Shown piece by piece: positions 1-7,811 of a stretch of 64,000 nt of DNA (position 1 is its first letter; each line of letters begins with the position of its first letter). The translations under genes were made by a program, and so were the position numbers. The stretch lies in the NCBI RefSeq assembly GCF_902859735.1, contig NZ_CADIJY010000005.1:451870-515869 (forward strand). Reading direction: 5' to 3'. This DNA is from Achromobacter aegrifaciens. Its GTDB lineage: Bacteria > Pseudomonadota > Gammaproteobacteria > Burkholderiales > Burkholderiaceae_B. The notes beneath the pieces were generated by a model. The model searched no databases. It had not been told where the DNA came from and was given only the letters and a program-made list of their open reading frames with translations.

Positions 1-195
1 CGCGATGGTGATGAGCATCGCGCGAGGCTCGTTCAATTGCTCCAGCGCAGGAAGGCAGAGCAACTGGGTGAAGGTCTCGCCTGCGACATCCTCGGCATCC
101 TCGCGATTGCGCAGGCCGTTCTGAAGACGGCGCTCCAGCCAGGGATGGTCGCTCTTGTAGATGCTGGAAAAGCAGGTGTCACGCGTTGAGTCCAC
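1..195 (-). CDS. ECF (FecI-type) RNA polymerase sigma factor, N-terminal part only
   Basis: The first 65 codons of a gene that runs off the left edge. Reading leftward from a GTG at 195, the translation contains KSDHPWLERRLQNGL followed by NREDAEDVAGETFTQLL. The acidic DAEDVAGETF stretch is the region 2.1-2.2 signature of extracytoplasmic-function sigma factors, which bind core polymerase and direct it to iron-uptake promoters when a FecR partner signals. A Fur-box-like sequence lies 15 nt upstream. The start is uncertain: GTG is the first good initiator after the Fur box but lacks a clear ribosome binding site. Regions 3-4 and any downstream fecR or receptor gene lie outside the window. Confidence 0.8.
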   Translation of the reverse strand, partial: MDSTRDTCFSSIYKSDHPWLERRLQNGLRNREDAEDVAGETFTQLLCLPALEQLNEPRAMLITIA

Positions 196-209
196 GGCTT
201 GTGCTGTGA

Positions 210-228
210 ATAAATGGGAATCGTTATC
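210..228 (-). promoter_or_regulatory. Fur-box-like operator upstream of the ECF sigma gene
   Basis: On the minus strand this reads GATAACGATTCCCATTTAT. It matches 12 of 19 positions of the classical GATAATGATAATCATTATC Fur box and, shifted by one base, 11 of 14 of the 7-1-7 form. It sits between the 24-codon ORF and the sigma start, where Fur-Fe2+ would repress the sigma gene. The match is sequence-based only. Confidence 0.55.
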
Positions 229-230
229 AA

Positions 231-305
231 TTATGGCATGATGGGTTCTGGAAAGCCAAAGGGGATGGAGACTTCATCGTCACCCGCTCCACCGGCAGAG
301 CCCAT
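231..305 (-). CDS. Candidate 24-residue small protein upstream of the ECF sigma gene
   Basis: An ATG at 305 is preceded by a near-perfect ribosome binding site (AGGAGA, about 8 nt upstream) and opens 24 codons ending in TAA at 231. The peptide begins MGSAGGAGDDEV and ends SIPFGFPEPIMP: a small flexible head, an acidic DDE patch, then a proline/aromatic hydrophobic tail. The stop lies 2 nt before the Fur-box-like site and 35 nt before the sigma start. It has no transmembrane segment or signal peptide. I do not recognise the family. It could be a regulatory upstream ORF, a peptide precursor or a chance ORF; the strong ribosome binding site and its position are the only support. Confidence 0.4.
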   Translation of the reverse strand: MGSAGGAGDDEVSIPFGFPEPIMP

Positions 306-417
306 TTTGGATCTCTCCTGATGGATTAATCCTCGTTCAGACCGCGCGGGATCGTTATTAAATGTGCGGCAAGCTTCACTATCCCGTTCAGGTGGTTGAA
401 TAAAGCGAGGTGTACCC

Positions 418-1080
418 ATGCCACACTCTCGATTCATCCAGCACGCGTTGGCCGCCACCGGGGCGTTGTTCATGGCGCTGGGCGCCACTGCTCAAGCACA
501 AGGCACTGGGCAGAACGCCCCGGTTCCAACGCCGCTGGCACCAGCGAAATACTGCGAATGCCGCTTCTCATCCGGGCAATACGAGGCCTATAGCGTCAAC
601 GGGACCTGCACCGTCCAGCGCTATGCCGGCGGACGCAAGTGCGAATACGGCTTCTCGGGTATCGGGGCCAATCCGGCGGTTCTTACTTCCATCCTTGGAC
701 AGGACGCGTACCAAGCGCAGCTGCAATCCGCGGCGCAGATCTTCCCCCGCTATCTGGCGTTTGCGCAGTCGGGAGACACGTCGGCCTTGAGCGAGAGCGG
801 TTTTATCGAGAGCGCCCTGCCGGTCCTGGCGCGAGGCAGCTTGTTTCGACAGGCCGTCGTCATCGCGGAGTTGCCCGTCAAACAGATTGACAACGAGATC
901 GTCATTTTTTCCAGGAAATACAGCAACGTCATAGCGGAAGTATTCCAAGGAAAAATGCAGCCCTTGTCGGTGAAGTGGACGGATGACTTCCAGTTCGAGA
1001 TCGGGCGGGGCTACGTACTGATGGACTACAAGCAAGCGTCGCAATTGCTGGTGCTTTTCTTCTCTGATGCGAAGAGGTGA
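418..1080 (+). CDS. Exported hypothetical protein
   Basis: 220 residues with a clear Sec signal peptide at about residues 1-28 (basic start, hydrophobic core, cleavage near AQAQG). The mature part opens with a cysteine cluster (YCECRF, then a Cys in NGTCTV and another in RKCEYG) that probably forms disulfides in the periplasm, followed by a mixed alpha/beta region without a motif I recognise. GAGG lies 8-10 nt before the ATG. The next gene starts 6 nt after the stop, so the two are almost certainly cotranscribed and may work together at the envelope. Function unknown. Confidence 0.75.
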   Translation: MPHSRFIQHALAATGALFMALGATAQAQGTGQNAPVPTPLAPAKYCECRFSSGQYEAYSVNGTCTVQRYAGGRKCEYGFSGIGANPAVLTSILGQDAYQAQLQSAAQIFPRYLAFAQSGDTSALSESGFIESALPVLARGSLFRQAVVIAELPVKQIDNEIVIFSRKYSNVIAEVFQGKMQPLSVKWTDDFQFEIGRGYVLMDYKQASQLLVLFFSDAKR

Positions 1081-1086
1081 TCGGCC

Positions 1087-1584
1087 ATGGATCTCACCTG
1101 CATGCGAGAACTTCCCGGATTGGATTGGGCCGTGCTGCTTGTTGCCGTCGTGGTGGCCCTGATCTTGTTCGTGCTGGGGATCTACTTGTTGCTTCGACCC
1201 AGACCCTCCCCTACGCCAAACACCAAGCATGAGGTGGAAACGACCATCGACAAATATGGTTTGAAAGGGCCTGCCGGCGTGTTCTTGATACTTCTCTCCA
1301 TCGCCTTGGTTGGAGGGCTTTACTGGCAGTTGAACAACAGGTTCCCGGCCAACGCGGAAGAATTCTCAGGGGCGCCTCGCACACTCGGTTCCATCGCCGA
1401 AGGGTTACGCCGGAACTCCAGCGCCGATATCCTGTTGAAGGGAGGAGCCGAGACCGTGGTGATCTCTCAACCGGTCAGCGGCGCCTGCTGGTCCGCGCTG
1501 GTGGACAAGCTGTGCACGGCGTATCGGGATACCTTGACGTGCAGCCGGGATGGCAATCGGATTGTCATCGACCGCAAGCCCTGA
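1087..1584 (+). CDS. Two-TM membrane protein with a possible STN-like C-terminal domain
   Basis: 165 residues. Two hydrophobic segments (about residues 15-37 and 60-78) flank a short loop, which would put the C-terminal 85 residues in the periplasm. That tail has the rhythm of a secretin/TonB short N-terminal (STN) domain: TLGSIAEGLRR, a beta strand VVISQPVSG, a helix ACWSALVDKL, then a final strand ending in GNRIVID. Compare the usual pattern of a strand, 'V..W..ALD.LL' and 'GNVI.I'. The STN assignment is my inference from pattern. It follows the exported hypothetical after 6 nt. No known partner secretin or receptor is adjacent. Confidence 0.7.
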   Translation: MDLTCMRELPGLDWAVLLVAVVVALILFVLGIYLLLRPRPSPTPNTKHEVETTIDKYGLKGPAGVFLILLSIALVGGLYWQLNNRFPANAEEFSGAPRTLGSIAEGLRRNSSADILLKGGAETVVISQPVSGACWSALVDKLCTAYRDTLTCSRDGNRIVIDRKP

Positions 1585-1664
1585 AGCAGCGCACCGTATG
1601 AGCGGAAAAGGTGTGTCAGACTACGTCCATTCACGGCTATTGGGTGCGAGCACCCGCTTTCCGC

Positions 1665-2060
<396 letters not shown>

Positions 2061-2089
2061 CGCCCACACCGGCGGGCTTGCGCGCAGAA

Positions 2090-2914
2090 CTACGCCGAAC
2101 CTTCTTCCACGAACCCCAAGGTCCTGAGTTCCGCGATCGCGCCCTTTTCCTCGTCTCGCCGCGCCTTGGGCGCGGCCAGCGAGGCTGTCAGCAGCATGGA
2201 CCGGGCGGGCGAGCTATCAAAGCCATGCAGCACGCTGGCGATGCCCGGGAACGCCTGGACGAAATCCGCTCCCAGCGCCTCGTGCCCCGGATAATTCCCC
2301 TGCTTGTCCACGATGACCTGCGTCTGCGGATCGCGCCGGATCAGGTGCAGCGGCACACCTTCGCAGCGCAGGCCCAACAGCTTGGCTTCGCTGATATCCA
2401 AGGCCCAATCCGTCTCGGCGTAGAAGGCGGCGCGCGCGGTTGCGAACTGATCGAGGATGCGCTCGTCCTTGCAGAACGCGGTGGGCGTCAGGTTTAGATT
2501 GAGCTTGCCGATCTTGCCCGCCAGTTTGACCCGGCGAAAGAACGAGGCCCACACCAGCAGGATGGGGTTGGTGGACAAGTCCTCGATCAGCACGTCTTCA
2601 AACATGCAGGGCTGGATCATCGAGTTGACCGCGCGGCATTTGGAAACGCGCACGTTCTGCACGCGCGACATGCGCTGTGGGGTCTTGACCATGGAAAGGG
2701 CGCCGTTGTCGAAGGTGCAGTCGTGGAAGTGCAGATCGCTGAAGTGCGAGCCGCCCTTGTCATACGCCATCAGGAAGGTAGCGCCTTCGGTTTTGTTCAT
2801 GGACGAGGAGATGTCAGGCTGCGATGTCGCCGGGGAGTCATAGTCTGCCATTTCTAATCCCGGAACAGCAGCATTTCCTACTGCGAGATAGCTTATTTGG
2901 TATTCATGTGACAT
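2090..2914 (-). CDS. Hypothetical protein with beta-helix-like repeats
   Basis: 274 residues from the ATG at 2914 (MSHEYQISYLAV). The centre (about residues 60-150) shows loosely repeated strand-turn units such as FSDLHFHDCTFDN, VQNVRVSKCRAVN and FEDVLIEDLSTN, with an irregular five-residue rhythm reminiscent of pentapeptide or parallel beta-helix proteins. I cannot assign a family. There is no signal peptide or membrane segment. An alternative start at 2851 (MADYDSP) has a slightly better upstream GGGA. The frame stays open further upstream across the divergent lipoprotein gene, but that extension is antisense to a well-supported gene. Divergent from the DUF2846 lipoprotein. Confidence 0.65.
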   Translation of the reverse strand: MSHEYQISYLAVGNAAVPGLEMADYDSPATSQPDISSSMNKTEGATFLMAYDKGGSHFSDLHFHDCTFDNGALSMVKTPQRMSRVQNVRVSKCRAVNSMIQPCMFEDVLIEDLSTNPILLVWASFFRRVKLAGKIGKLNLNLTPTAFCKDERILDQFATARAAFYAETDWALDISEAKLLGLRCEGVPLHLIRRDPQTQVIVDKQGNYPGHEALGADFVQAFPGIASVLHGFDSSPARSMLLTASLAAPKARRDEEKGAIAELRTLGFVEEGSA

Positions 2915-2989
2915 TATTAGAATCTCTTGGATACATTTACCCGTTCCCCTGCGGAGGGCAGGAAGCGGCAGATAACTAAGCTGAAGAAG

Positions 2990-3472
2990 ATGAATCACAT
3001 GAATAAAAAGATGTTGAAGTTGGCGGCCGCTGCCGCTTGCGTGATGACGGTCGCGGGATGCGCCAATGTGCCGATGGCGCCAGCGGAACAAAATAAGCAG
3101 GCCAAATCGTTCCCGGCGCCGGACGAAGGAAAGTCCGGCCTGTATGTCTACCGGGATAGCTTTGTGGGCAAGGCGTTGAAGAAGGACGTGTACGTCAACG
3201 GCAAGTGCCTGGGTGAAACCGCCGACCGCGTGTTCTTCTACACGCAGGTGGCCGGCAACGAGCAGCACAAGGTCTCCACCGAATCGGAGTTTTCGCCGAA
3301 CGACCTGATGGTGATGATGGAGGCGGGCAAGAATTACTTCGTGCGCCAATTCATCAAGGTGGGCGTATTTGTGGGTGGCGCCGGCGTGGAGCAAGTTACG
3401 GAAGAGGAAGGTCAGCGGGTGATCTCCAAGTCCGAAGTGAACCTGGCGACCGAAGGCCGTTGCACGGGCTGA
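2990..3472 (+). CDS. DUF2846-family lipoprotein
   Basis: 160 residues. Signal peptide KKMLKLAAAAACVMTVAGC ends in a lipobox (VAGC), so the protein is probably lipidated and envelope-anchored. The mature part has the DUF2846 pattern: GLYVYRDSFVGKALKKDVYV, then NGKCLGETADRVFFYTQV, then a strand-rich end with MEAGKNYFVRQFIKVGVF. Known DUF2846 proteins are small surface lipoproteins of unknown function. The start could equally be the ATG at 2999; GAAGAAG lies just upstream of both. The final bases run up to the next small exported-protein gene in the same direction. Confidence 0.8.
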   Translation: MNHMNKKMLKLAAAAACVMTVAGCANVPMAPAEQNKQAKSFPAPDEGKSGLYVYRDSFVGKALKKDVYVNGKCLGETADRVFFYTQVAGNEQHKVSTESEFSPNDLMVMMEAGKNYFVRQFIKVGVFVGGAGVEQVTEEEGQRVISKSEVNLATEGRCTG

Positions 3473-3522
3473 TCGCAGTCCGCTCCCGCCGCTGTTCTTG
3501 CCTACTTGCAATGGAAATGACG

Positions 3523-3837
3523 ATGCGTCTTGGTCTGTTGTTGGCGGCCTTGCTGTTTGCCGCGACGGCCCATGCGGCGAACTATCCCTGCTCAGGAAAG
3601 AAGGGTGGCGTGGAGCGTTGCGTCGGAGAACAGTTTTTGTGCCGCGACGGTTCGATCAGCGCATCCAAGCGCGTGTGCTCAAGTCCGGATTCCAGCGCAC
3701 AGCCACTTGTTTCCAAGCCCTCGGCTTCCGGCTCGAATGGCGCATGCAGCTGCCGTGATGGCCAATACTGCACCGGGCCACGGGGCGGAACGTTTTGCTA
3801 CACCGATAGCGGAAAGAAGTCCTATCTCAGGAAGTAA
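3523..3837 (+). CDS. Small exported cysteine-rich protein
   Basis: 104 residues. A signal peptide (MRLGLLLAALLFAATAHA) is followed by a mature protein of about 86 residues with eight cysteines in two clusters (YPCSG, RCVGEQFLCRDG, RVCSS; then CSCRDGQYCTG and TFCYTD), joined by a serine-rich linker. These are probably disulfides in the periplasm or outside. The start at 3523 is chosen because GGAA lies 7-8 nt upstream and the signal peptide begins there; in-frame ATGs at 3511 and 3517 are possible. No family recognised. Similar small 'CRDG' proteins are common in Bordetella relatives (from memory, unchecked). Confidence 0.7.
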   Translation: MRLGLLLAALLFAATAHAANYPCSGKKGGVERCVGEQFLCRDGSISASKRVCSSPDSSAQPLVSKPSASGSNGACSCRDGQYCTGPRGGTFCYTDSGKKSYLRK

Positions 3838-3860
3838 GCGCCGCGCTGCTTGAGGCAGTC

Positions 3861-4346
3861 TCAATAGCTGCCCGCAGGCAGCACGTCCGCCAAATACGCG
3901 TTGATATCCGGCGTCTCTCGCAGCGCATGCCTCATCCACGCGCCGCGCTCATGCGCGGTCACTTCCAGCTCCCACACGCAGGCAATGAACGGTCCCTGCA
4001 CGGGTTGAAACTGTTCGGGCCGATCCAGCGGCGCGGAGTACATCTGTTGGCACAGGATGCCGCCGGATATCCACCAGTCAGCCAGCAGCCAGACCGCTTC
4101 TTCGCCCACGTGCACGATGCAGAAGCCCAAGCCCGTGGCGCGCGGATCGCTGGCGGCGTCTTGCAACGCCGCCATTGCGGTCTTGCGAGCGGCTGCGGCC
4201 ACTTCAGCGGACAGCAGCGCAACGGCTGGATCGGGATTGCGTTGTATCGCGTAGGCCTTGATGGCCAGGCCGTCTTCGCGCCATTGTTCGATGAACGCCA
4301 TGCGGCGCGGTGCGTAAGGTTCTGCAGGAATCGTTTGGAAAGACAT
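3861..4346 (-). CDS. Conserved hypothetical protein
   Basis: 161 residues from the ATG at 4346 (MSFQTIPAEPYAPRRMAFIE); an in-frame ATG at 4379 would add 11 residues. It is soluble, without signal peptide, with a helical front half (AVALLSAEVAAAARKTAM) and a strand-rich middle (GFCIVHVGEEAVWLLADWWI). I recognise no catalytic motif. Codon use is like the neighbours. It lies between the small exported protein (convergent) and the isochorismatase-like gene (same strand, about 60 nt upstream), so the two may share a transcript. Confidence 0.65.
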   Translation of the reverse strand: MSFQTIPAEPYAPRRMAFIEQWREDGLAIKAYAIQRNPDPAVALLSAEVAAAARKTAMAALQDAASDPRATGLGFCIVHVGEEAVWLLADWWISGGILCQQMYSAPLDRPEQFQPVQGPFIACVWELEVTAHERGAWMRHALRETPDINAYLADVLPAGSY

Positions 4347-4406
4347 GATGGGCAGCGAGGGTGAACCCGTCGGGGTCATGGAGGCAGGTATTCTTCCAGC
4401 AGTCCG

Positions 4407-4982
4407 CTAGCCCAGCAAGGACAAGGCATCGTCCAGCGACAGCACGGTGGTGCGCGATTCAAACGCCGTCGCAAACAAATGCTCATGCACGATCGGGTCC
4501 GGGTCGTAGCAGCAGTCCTTGACCGTCAGCAGGCGGTAGTCCGCGTCGCTGGCATGCGCAATCGATGACAGCATCACGCCGGTGGACGCGACGCCGGCCA
4601 TGATCAGCGTGTCTATGCTCTGCGCGGAAAGCCGCACTTGCAGGTCGGTGCCGAAGAACACGCTGGCGCGGTGGGCGATGATGATGGGCTCGTCTTCGCG
4701 GCGGTCGAGTTCCGGCGAGATGCGGTCGTGGACGAAGCGGCCCAGCTGTTTGATGCCCTGCCCGTTCTTGTTCAAGGGGCTGACTTCAGGATAGCCAGGG
4801 CTGAAATGGATCTTGGCGAAATAGACGCTGACGCCGGCGCGCCGCGCGGCGTCGCACAGTTGCCGCGTGTTGCCGAGCAAGGCGGGGGCGACCGATGGGA
4901 ACAGTTCCATGATGTCGGTCTGGTAGTGCATGACCAGCAAGGCGGTACGCGCCGGGACGATGGCTGGGGTCTGGGTGTTCAT
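4407..4982 (-). CDS. Isochorismatase-like fold protein lacking the canonical catalytic residues
   Basis: 191 residues from the ATG at 4982, preceded by GGAG about 6 nt upstream. The fold is the cysteine-hydrolase/isochorismatase family: ALLVMHYQTDI at the first strand and IMAGVASTGVMLSS at the nucleophile strand. In active members these read 'LLVIDMQNDF' and 'GV.T..CV..T'. Here the Asp is His and the nucleophile Cys position is Val or Gly, so the usual Asp-Lys-Cys triad is not intact. Related 'GVASTGVxLS' proteins exist, so this looks like a subfamily rather than a random mutation. It follows the Bug receptor on the same strand after 184 nt. Substrate unknown. Confidence 0.8.
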   Translation of the reverse strand: MNTQTPAIVPARTALLVMHYQTDIMELFPSVAPALLGNTRQLCDAARRAGVSVYFAKIHFSPGYPEVSPLNKNGQGIKQLGRFVHDRISPELDRREDEPIIIAHRASVFFGTDLQVRLSAQSIDTLIMAGVASTGVMLSSIAHASDADYRLLTVKDCCYDPDPIVHEHLFATAFESRTTVLSLDDALSLLG

Positions 4983-5166
4983 GCTCCGCTCCGCAAGGGG
5001 TTTGCCACGTTCGCCTTGCGAGGCTCGGCCTGCCGGCCGGGGACCGATGCGTGGCGACGTGATAGGTGCGACAGGAATGACGGCTGACTGTATCACGGCA
5101 GTCATGACCCCCATGTTCTCCTGCCTCCATCGCGTCGTGAACGGATTCTGGCCGGTGCGGACCGCG

Positions 5167-6147
5167 CTACAAAGGCGGAATCCCCGCCGCCTTGACGACT
5201 TGCTTCCACCGCACGATCTCGCTGGCGACCATGTCGCGCATGGCGGCCGGGCTGCTGGGCGCGGGCTGGCTTCCCAGGGTTGCGAGCGTTTGCTTCACTT
5301 CGCCCTCTTCCAGGGCTTTGCCGATGGCGGAATTCAAGGTTGCCGCGATGTTTTCGGGCAGGCCCGGGGGGCCTGCAATGCCCAACCATGACAGCACTTC
5401 GAAGCCCGGCAGGGTTTGCGCGACTGGAGCGATATCCGGAGCCTGCGGCCAGGGTATGGCGCTGGTGACGGCCAGGGCTCTGAGCTTGCCCGCCTTCAGC
5501 TGCGGCGTTGCCACGGTCAAGGTATCCACCAGGATGTCGACATCGCCGGACAGCACAGCCTCGACGGGGGCGCCGCCGCCTCGATACGGTATGTGCAGCA
5601 ACTCCACCTTGCCCTCGGTGGCCAGCAGTTCGCCGGTCATGTGCTGGGTGGATCCCACGCCTACGGACGTGAACGTGATCTTGGCGGGAGCCTTGGCGGC
5701 CATGGCGAGCAGATCGGCCAGCGTCCTGGCGGGATGATCCGCCCTTACCGCGATCACGAACGGAAACTTGGACACGGTGGACAGGAAGCTGAAGTCCTTG
5801 ACCGGATCGTAGGACAGCTCCCTGGAGACCGCCGCGGAGACCGTATGCGCGCCGGTCAGCATGATCAGGGTGTAGCCATCCGGCTTGGCCTTGGCGACCG
5901 CATCGCTGGCGATGCGCCCGCCAGCGCCGCTCTTGATTTCCACGACGACTGGCTGGCCCAGGGACTGTGTCAATTGCTTGCCGACCAGACGGGCAACGAC
6001 GTCGGCGTTACCGCCCGCGCCAAAGCCGTGGATCAGCCGGACCGGCCGGGCCGGATAAGCGTCTTCGGCAAATCCCTGGGGCAGCCAGGCCAGCGCGGGC
6101 GCGCAGAGGCCGATCTGTATCAACTGGCGGCGTTTTGTGTTGGTCAT
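5167..6147 (-). CDS. Bug-family (TctC) periplasmic solute receptor
   Basis: 326 residues. A signal peptide with an RR near the start (TKRRQLIQIGL) is followed by the Bug core: YPARPVRLIHGFGAGGNADV, then KAKPDGYTLIMLTG, then LLHIPYRGGGAPVEAVLSGDVD. Bug proteins are periplasmic receptors, some serving tripartite tricarboxylate transporters, that bind carboxylates or aromatic acids. It lies 21 nt after hmgA with GGAG upstream of its ATG, so it is the last gene of the homogentisate operon and probably captures a precursor aromatic or dicarboxylic acid. No membrane subunits are adjacent, typical of orphan Bug genes in Alcaligenaceae. Confidence 0.92.
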   Translation of the reverse strand: MTNTKRRQLIQIGLCAPALAWLPQGFAEDAYPARPVRLIHGFGAGGNADVVARLVGKQLTQSLGQPVVVEIKSGAGGRIASDAVAKAKPDGYTLIMLTGAHTVSAAVSRELSYDPVKDFSFLSTVSKFPFVIAVRADHPARTLADLLAMAAKAPAKITFTSVGVGSTQHMTGELLATEGKVELLHIPYRGGGAPVEAVLSGDVDILVDTLTVATPQLKAGKLRALAVTSAIPWPQAPDIAPVAQTLPGFEVLSWLGIAGPPGLPENIAATLNSAIGKALEEGEVKQTLATLGSQPAPSSPAAMRDMVASEIVRWKQVVKAAGIPPL

Positions 6148-6168
6148 GGCGTTGTCTCCATCTGTGGT

Positions 6169-7476
6169 TTAGCGCCGCTCGAAATGGCGGCTGAAGCCTT
6201 TCCAAACATCGTCGTAGTCCGGCTGCAGGTTGGGCGCCGCCAGCGCCTGCGCGGTGGGGCGAAATGCGTGACGGCTCTCGAACATGAAGGCCAGGGTGTC
6301 TTTCAGCGCATGCGGCGCGAGATCGGCCTGGCTGGCCTTTTCGAATGTGGCCGCGTCGGGGCCGTGCGGCAGCATGCAGTTGTGCAGGCTGATGCCGCCC
6401 GGCACGAAGCCTTCGGCCTTGGCGTCGTAGACGCCTCGCACCAGCCCCATCAGTTCGCTCATGACGTTGCGGTGAAACCATGGCGGACGGAACGTATCCT
6501 CGGCCACCAGCCAGCGCGGCGGGAAGATGACGAAGTCGCAGTTGGCCACGCCGGGAGTGTCGGTGTTGGAGGTGAGGACGGTGTAGATGGACGGATCGGG
6601 ATGATCGAAGCTGATCGAGCCGATGGCCATGAAGTGCGCCAGATCGTACTTGTAGGGCACGAGGTTGCCGTGCCACGCGACCACGTCCAGCGGCGTATGG
6701 TCTTGCTGGCATTGCCAGAAGCGGCCGAGGAACTTGTTGACCAATTGGACCGGGCCGTCGTCTTCCTCATAGGCCGCGACCGGCGCCAGGAAATCACGCG
6801 CGTTCGCCAGGCCGTTGGAGCCTATCGGCCCCAGTTCGGGCAGGCGGAAGGGACTGCCGTAGTTTTCGCACAGATAGCCGCGTGCCAACACGTCCAGTAG
6901 CTCTACGCGAAAGCGCATGCCGCGCGGAACCAGGGCGATCTCGCCGGGGGCGATATCGAGCCTGCCCAGTTCGGTATGCAAGCGCAGCCGTCCGGACTGG
7001 GGCACCAACAGCATTTCGCCGTCGGAGTTCATGAGGTAGCGCCTGCGCATGGATTGATTGGCCACGTACACATGCGCGGCGACGCCCACCTGTGCATGCG
7101 CGTCGCCGTTGCCGGCCGCCGTTACCACGCCATCGATGAAGTCCGTGGGCGCATCCGGTTCTGCCCAGGGATTCCAGCGCAGCCGGTTGGCGGGCGTGGG
7201 CGCGTCGGTGAAAGGACCCGTCTGCCAGCGCGGCACGGGCGTTTCCGCGAATCGGCCATGCATGGCCGCCGGGCGTATGCGGTACATCCAGGTACGCAGA
7301 TTGAGGTCGCGCGGCATGGTGAAGGCCGAGCCGGACAACAGCTCCGCATACAGTCCATGCGCGACCCGCTGCGGTGAGTTTCGGCCAACCGGCAGCGCGC
7401 CCGCGACGGCTTCCGATTCGAAGCGGTTGCCAAAGCCGCTCTGGTACTGCAAGGCTTCAATCTTCGTTGCATTCAT
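6169..7476 (-). CDS. hmgA: Homogentisate 1,2-dioxygenase
   Basis: 435 residues, normal for the family. It opens the aromatic ring of homogentisate to maleylacetoacetate in tyrosine/phenylalanine degradation. The start [20 protein letters not shown] is diagnostic. The iron site is visible: the [11 protein letters not shown] stretch carries one His and the Glu ligand, and [19 protein letters not shown] carries the second His. The start codon overlaps the NIPSNAP stop (ATGA, 7473-7476), so translation is coupled. The operon reads SDR, fahA, NIPSNAP, hmgA, Bug and faces an IclR regulator. Confidence 0.97.
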   Translation of the reverse strand: MNATKIEALQYQSGFGNRFESEAVAGALPVGRNSPQRVAHGLYAELLSGSAFTMPRDLNLRTWMYRIRPAAMHGRFAETPVPRWQTGPFTDAPTPANRLRWNPWAEPDAPTDFIDGVVTAAGNGDAHAQVGVAAHVYVANQSMRRRYLMNSDGEMLLVPQSGRLRLHTELGRLDIAPGEIALVPRGMRFRVELLDVLARGYLCENYGSPFRLPELGPIGSNGLANARDFLAPVAAYEEDDGPVQLVNKFLGRFWQCQQDHTPLDVVAWHGNLVPYKYDLAHFMAIGSISFDHPDPSIYTVLTSNTDTPGVANCDFVIFPPRWLVAEDTFRPPWFHRNVMSELMGLVRGVYDAKAEGFVPGGISLHNCMLPHGPDAATFEKASQADLAPHALKDTLAFMFESRHAFRPTAQALAAPNLQPDYDDVWKGFSRHFERR

Positions 7477-7811
7477 GATTGACTCGCATCGTCGTGCCAG
7501 GAATGGGTGAAAAAGGGCGCCGGCTTGAGCAGCTTGGACTCCTGGTGCTGCAGCAGCGGAAGCATGCGCTGTACGTAGGCCTGCCATTGCGGATCGGCCG
7601 CAAGCCGGGCTCGTCTTGTTTCGCGCTCTTGCAGGTCTTGATAGGCCCACAGGTGCACGATCTGGTTCAAGGCGCCTGCTTCGCTGTAGTAATAGCCGAC
7701 CATGCGTCCGAGTATGCGGCGCTGCACGGCCAGCCCTTCGGCCTCGTACAAGGCCAGGTAGTCCCGCCATTTGCCAGGGTGGGTGGTGTAGGTGCGTTGT
7801 TCAACGATCAT
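7473..7811 (-). CDS. NIPSNAP family protein
   Basis: 112 residues from the ATG at 7811. The pattern [21 protein letters not shown], then [23 protein letters not shown], is typical of the NIPSNAP dimeric alpha/beta-barrel fold. Bacterial NIPSNAP proteins often sit in aromatic or acyl-CoA catabolic operons with unknown roles. Here it overlaps both neighbours by 4 nt (fahA stop region 7808-7811, hmgA start 7473-7476), which implies tight translational coupling with the homogentisate enzymes. A possible role, purely inferred, is isomerisation or handling of a ring-cleavage intermediate, because no maleylacetoacetate isomerase gene is present in this operon. Confidence 0.88.
   Translation of the reverse strand: MIVEQRTYTTHPGKWRDYLALYEAEGLAVQRRILGRMVGYYYSEAGALNQIVHLWAYQDLQERETRRARLAADPQWQAYVQRMLPLLQHQESKLLKPAPFFTHSWHDDASQS

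Noticed and set aside
350-365. A second Fur-like site (TAATAACGATCCC on the minus strand)
   Set aside because: Only about 7 of 14 positions match the 7-1-7 Fur motif.
2090-3511. A 473-codon open frame on the minus strand extending the hypothetical gene over the DUF2846 lipoprotein region
   Set aside because: The upstream 200 codons are antisense to a well-supported lipoprotein gene and low in complexity. The ATG at 2914 is the plausible start.
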